From contig DATLHO010000097.1 of assembly GCA_035539855.1 (NCBI GenBank), positions 1 through 16,535 on the forward strand: a DNA stretch of 16,535 bases. Reading direction: 5' to 3'. Position numbers and translations under genes: made by a program. The stretch is from DATLHO01 sp035539855. GTDB taxonomy: Bacteria > Bacteroidota > Ignavibacteria > OLB7. Of this stretch, positions 14,382-16,535 are shown piece by piece. The notes under the pieces are model-generated. The model was not told where the DNA came from, ran no database searches, and saw only the letters and a program-made list of their open reading frames with translations. The number at the start of each line of letters is the position of its first letter. Positions within the stretch are counted from its first letter, which is position 1.

Positions 14382-15707
14382 ATGGAACACTTCGCAGAGG
14401 ACGGGCCGCGTACGGCCAACGGGAGCGGCTCGGGCGTCGCGCGTGGACGATCGTCGATGACGGCGGACGAGGAGCGCGCAGCCGCGATCGCTCGTGACCG
14501 CGCGAGTGATCGCGACAGCTCGAGTTACCACGAGGGCTCCAACATGCGCGGAGGCACACGCGACGGGTTCACTGAAGACGAGGCCTCAAGCGCATACGAC
14601 GCGTCGAACGACCATGAGGGTTCGAGCGCCGATGCGAGCCGCCGCGCGCGCCGGGCGCAGTCGCTCGTCGTCGTCGATCCGGAGGAGCCCGAGCCCGGCC
14701 GGGAGGCGCGCGCGCTCGCGCCGCTGCGACTTCCCTCGTTGCCCGACCAGGCGGCGGACGTCGCGCGATGGGAGCGGCCGCTCGACCTCGTGTCGTTGGG
14801 CGAGTGTCTCGTCGAGATGACGCGTCGTCCCGACGGCGCCTACCAGGCGTCGATCGCGGGCGACGTGTTCAACGCCGCGTTCTACGCTTCGCGGCTCGGC
14901 CTGCGCTGCGGCATGATCACCGCGGTCGGCGACGACCTGTTCACGCCGATGCTCGTCGAGCGGATCGTGAGCGAGAGGATTGACATGTCGCACGTGCGCC
15001 GGCTGAGCGCGCGGCGCAACGGACTGTACTTCATCGAGCACGACGCGTGGGGCGAGCGTGCGTTCCACTACTGGCGCGAGGGATCGGCCGCGACCGAGAC
15101 GCTCGCGCACGCCGACCTCGCGCGCACCGCGAGCTACATCCACGGCGCGCACTTCCTGCTGATCACGGGAGTATCGCTGGCGGTGATGAAGGAGCCCGAT
15201 CGACTGCGCGAGCTGCTCGAGCGCGTCGACGGCCGCACGACGATCGTCTTCGACGGCAACTATCGCCCGCGACTCTGGGGCGGCGCGCACGAGTACCAGT
15301 TCCGCGTCGAGACGATCCTCCCGTTCGTCGACGTCTACCTGCCGTCGCGCGAGGATCTCGAGACGGCCTATCGCGGCCGCGACGTGATCGAGCCGCTGCG
15401 CGCCGCCGCCGAGGCGGGCGTGCAGACCATCGTCGTGAAGGATTCCTCGAACGGCTGCGCGATCCTCGTCGACGGTGAGCTGCGACGCATCGCCGCGATC
15501 GAGGGCGTGCACGTCGTCGACTCGACCGGCGCCGGCGACGCGTTCGACGCCGGCGTCATCGCCGGCCTTCTGCGCGGCGCGACGCTCGAGCACGCGTGCG
15601 AGCTCGGCCAGGCCGTCGCAGCCCGCGCGCTGATGGTGCCGGGCGCGATCGATCCCGCGTTCCGACCGCACGCGATCGATGCGGGCTGGGACACTCCCCT
15701 GCCTTGA
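14382..15707 (+). CDS. kdgK: PfkB-family sugar kinase, probable 2-keto-3-deoxygluconate kinase, with N-terminal extension
   Basis: The kinase domain starts near residue 133 (RPLDLVSLGECLVEM) and shows the ribokinase-fold signatures: GDVFNAAFYASRLG (160-173), AVGDD (181-185), FDGNYRPRLW, VVKDSSNGC and the DSTGAGDAFDAG motif with catalytic base D386. It resembles KDG kinases more than fructokinases or ribokinases, and the preceding GH105-type gene supports that substrate: unsaturated uronates lead to KDG, which the kinase converts to KDPG. Residues 1-130 are an unusual Ser/Asp/Arg-rich segment that looks disordered and carries HEGSN and HEGSS. The frame is open back to a TTG at 14355; ATG at 14382 was chosen, but internal ATGs at 14457 and 14544 are possible starts. 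None of them removes the whole extension. The last two codons and stop lie inside a hairpin. Confidence 0.85.
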   Translation: MEHFAEDGPRTANGSGSGVARGRSSMTADEERAAAIARDRASDRDSSSYHEGSNMRGGTRDGFTEDEASSAYDASNDHEGSSADASRRARRAQSLVVVDPEEPEPGREARALAPLRLPSLPDQAADVARWERPLDLVSLGECLVEMTRRPDGAYQASIAGDVFNAAFYASRLGLRCGMITAVGDDLFTPMLVERIVSERIDMSHVRRLSARRNGLYFIEHDAWGERAFHYWREGSAATETLAHADLARTASYIHGAHFLLITGVSLAVMKEPDRLRELLERVDGRTTIVFDGNYRPRLWGGAHEYQFRVETILPFVDVYLPSREDLETAYRGRDVIEPLRAAAEAGVQTIVVKDSSNGCAILVDGELRRIAAIEGVHVVDSTGAGDAFDAGVIAGLLRGATLEHACELGQAVAARALMVPGAIDPAFRPHAIDAGWDTPLP

Positions 15708-15733
15708 GCCGTGCACGAGGCACGGCTCAAGGC
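15701..15733. terminator. 14-bp hairpin spanning the kdgK stop codon
   Basis: GCCTTGAGCCGTGC (15701-15714) pairs perfectly with GCACGGCTCAAGGC (15720-15733) around ACGAG. The left arm contains the end of the kinase reading frame and its TGA. A second palindrome, CCCCTCTCGAGAGGGG (15737-15752), follows directly. It probably ends kdgK transcription; its inner part is repeated in the next unit. Confidence 0.6.
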
Positions 15734-15823
15734 TGTCCCCTCTCGAGAGGGGATGATTTGTGCTGATCCGCCGTGCACGAGGCACGGCTCAAGGCTGTCC
15801 CCTCTCGTGAGAGGATGATTCGT
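15709..15823. repeat. Doublet of palindromic repeat units (62-bp period)
   Basis: Bases 15709-15761 recur at 15771-15823 with 50 of 53 positions identical. Each unit holds hairpin A (GCCGTGC-ACGAG-GCACGGC), then GGCTC AAGG, then hairpin B (CCCCTCTCGAGAGGGG in unit 1; CCTCTCGTGAGAGG in unit 2), then ATGATT. The two substitutions in hairpin B leave it able to pair. This looks like a REP-type or MITE-like dispersed palindromic element rather than a simple terminator. It fills nearly the whole 140-bp gap between kdgK and the lipoprotein gene. Confidence 0.85.
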
Positions 15824-15847
15824 AGTAACACTAATGGATAGTGCCAC

Positions 15848-16435
15848 ATGAACCTCAGACTCGCTCTTCTCGGCCTCGTTGTTGGTTCGATGCTCGCGTC
15901 CTGTGGGGGCGGCGGGGGTAAGGTCGGTGACGGCTCGGGGACCGACTCGTCGCAGTCGTCGGGCGCCGTGGGTGACGCATCGGGCGTTGACGGTGTTGCT
16001 GGTACGGACTCTTCGGCCATTGGCGGTGTCGACTCTGCCGGAGCGACCGCAGGCGCGACGGCTGTCGCGAAGATGAACGTCAACACCGCGACCGACGCGC
16101 AGCTCCGGACGATTCCCGGCGTCGGCGACAAGATGGTGCACGAGTTCGAGGAGTACCGTCCGTACAAGAGCATCGTGCAGTTCCGCAAGGAGATCGGCAA
16201 GTATGTCGACGAGGCGCAGGTCGCCACGTACGAGAACTACCTCTTCGTGCCGATCGATATGAACGAGAGCGACATGGAGACGATCACGCAGATCCCCGGC
16301 ATCACCATGAGCGAGGCCAATCAGATCGTCGCCGCCCGACCGTACGCCTCGTCGGACGCGTTCTTCCAGAAGCTCGGCGAGCTCGCCACGCCCGAGGAGA
16401 TCGCCACCGCGCGCATTTACGTGGCCGCGCCGTAG
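15848..16435 (+). CDS. Lipoprotein with ComEA-like helix-hairpin-helix repeats
   Basis: A 195-residue protein. The N-terminus MNLRLALLGLVVGSMLASC is a lipoprotein signal with lipidated Cys19, followed by a Gly/Ser/Asp/Ala linker (about 20-73). The C-terminal half has two helix-hairpin-helix units in the ComEA/T2SK manner: NVNTATDAQLRTIPGVGDKMVHEFEEYRPYKSIVQF (about 77-112) and DMNESDMETITQIPGITMSEANQIVAARPY (about 137-166). ComEA proteins bind incoming DNA in the periplasm during transformation; here the membrane anchor is a lipid instead of a helix. DNA binding is therefore a fair guess but not shown, and no other competence gene is visible. Its TAG directly abuts the ATG of the next gene, so the two are probably coupled. 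Confidence 0.85.
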   Translation: MNLRLALLGLVVGSMLASCGGGGGKVGDGSGTDSSQSSGAVGDASGVDGVAGTDSSAIGGVDSAGATAGATAVAKMNVNTATDAQLRTIPGVGDKMVHEFEEYRPYKSIVQFRKEIGKYVDEAQVATYENYLFVPIDMNESDMETITQIPGITMSEANQIVAARPYASSDAFFQKLGELATPEEIATARIYVAAP

Positions 16436-16535
16436 ATGACGAGCGAAGAGCGACTGCGCCGATTCCTGCTCATGGTTGCCGCGGCGATCTTCGCGGGCAC
16501 GATCGTCGAGCTGCTGCTGATCGAGCACACCGAGG
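16436..16535 (+). CDS. Membrane protein, truncated at the window end
   Basis: Only the first 33 residues are present. MTSEERLRRF is followed by a hydrophobic stretch (LLMVAAAIFAGTIVELLLIEH) typical of a first transmembrane helix with a cytoplasmic basic N-terminus. The ATG follows the lipoprotein TAG without a spacer, implying one transcript. The family cannot be named from this fragment. Confidence 0.6.
   Translation, partial: MTSEERLRRFLLMVAAAIFAGTIVELLLIEHTE

Noticed and set aside
15709..15823. CRISPR array
   Set aside because: Only two units, internally palindromic, with a nine-base gap between them and no cas genes nearby.

Overview
The window is a high-GC (mid-60s percent by eye), gene-dense piece of bacterial chromosome. 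Three things point to the FCB side of the tree (Bacteroidota/Chlorobiota relatives such as Candidatus Kapabacteria-like lineages): a FabI of the Bacteroidota sequence type, a secreted protein with a C-terminal type IX secretion (T9SS) sorting domain, and promoter-like boxes TATATTC/TATCTTC that resemble the Bacteroidota -7 element TAnnTTTG. The exact phylum is an inference. I see no phage, transposase or CRISPR signal.

Layout. (1) 1-1846: an ATP-dependent DNA-ligase-fold protein whose adenylation motifs have lost their catalytic residues (motif I KxDG reads RLPG), so a probable pseudo-ligase. The first 43 bases of the window are an exact inverted copy of bases 167-209 inside this gene. (2) 1890-2786: fabI, ending at a perfect 40-bp palindromic terminator shared with the convergent genes. 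(3) 2878-7133, minus strand: four exported proteins in a row, namely two tandem paralogous beta-rich outer-membrane-like proteins, a third barrel-like protein, and a lipoprotein of the peptide/nickel (family 5) solute-binding class. (4) 7252-7325, minus: tRNA-Pro(UGG) with a 15-bp hairpin after it. (5) 7465-10053, minus: a compact probable operon in transcription order acidic unknown protein, ArsC-like reductase, GlsB/YeaQ-family membrane protein, bifunctional phosphoglucose/phosphomannose isomerase. (6) 10154-13126, minus: a seven-repeat SBBP protein with a T9SS tail, whose stop codon abuts the start codon of an archaeal-type 8-oxoguanine glycosylase (Ogg2). (7) 13274-15707, plus: a GH88/GH105-type unsaturated glycosyl hydrolase followed by a 2-keto-3-deoxygluconate-kinase-like PfkB protein with a 130-residue unusual N-terminal extension; together these suggest use of pectin/uronate sugars. 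(8) 15701-15823: a doublet of palindromic repeats. (9) 15848 to the end: a lipoprotein with ComEA-like helix-hairpin-helix repeats whose stop abuts the start of a membrane protein cut off by the window.

How the genes fit together. Most of the window deals with the cell envelope and secretion (barrel proteins, binding lipoprotein, T9SS cargo), sugar metabolism (GH105, KDG kinase, PGI/PMI) and DNA maintenance (pseudo-ligase, Ogg2, HhH lipoprotein). The strongest lead for something undescribed is the catalytically emptied but apparently well-maintained ligase; the palindromic doublet, the secreted-propeller/ogg coupling and the extended KDG kinase are secondary leads.
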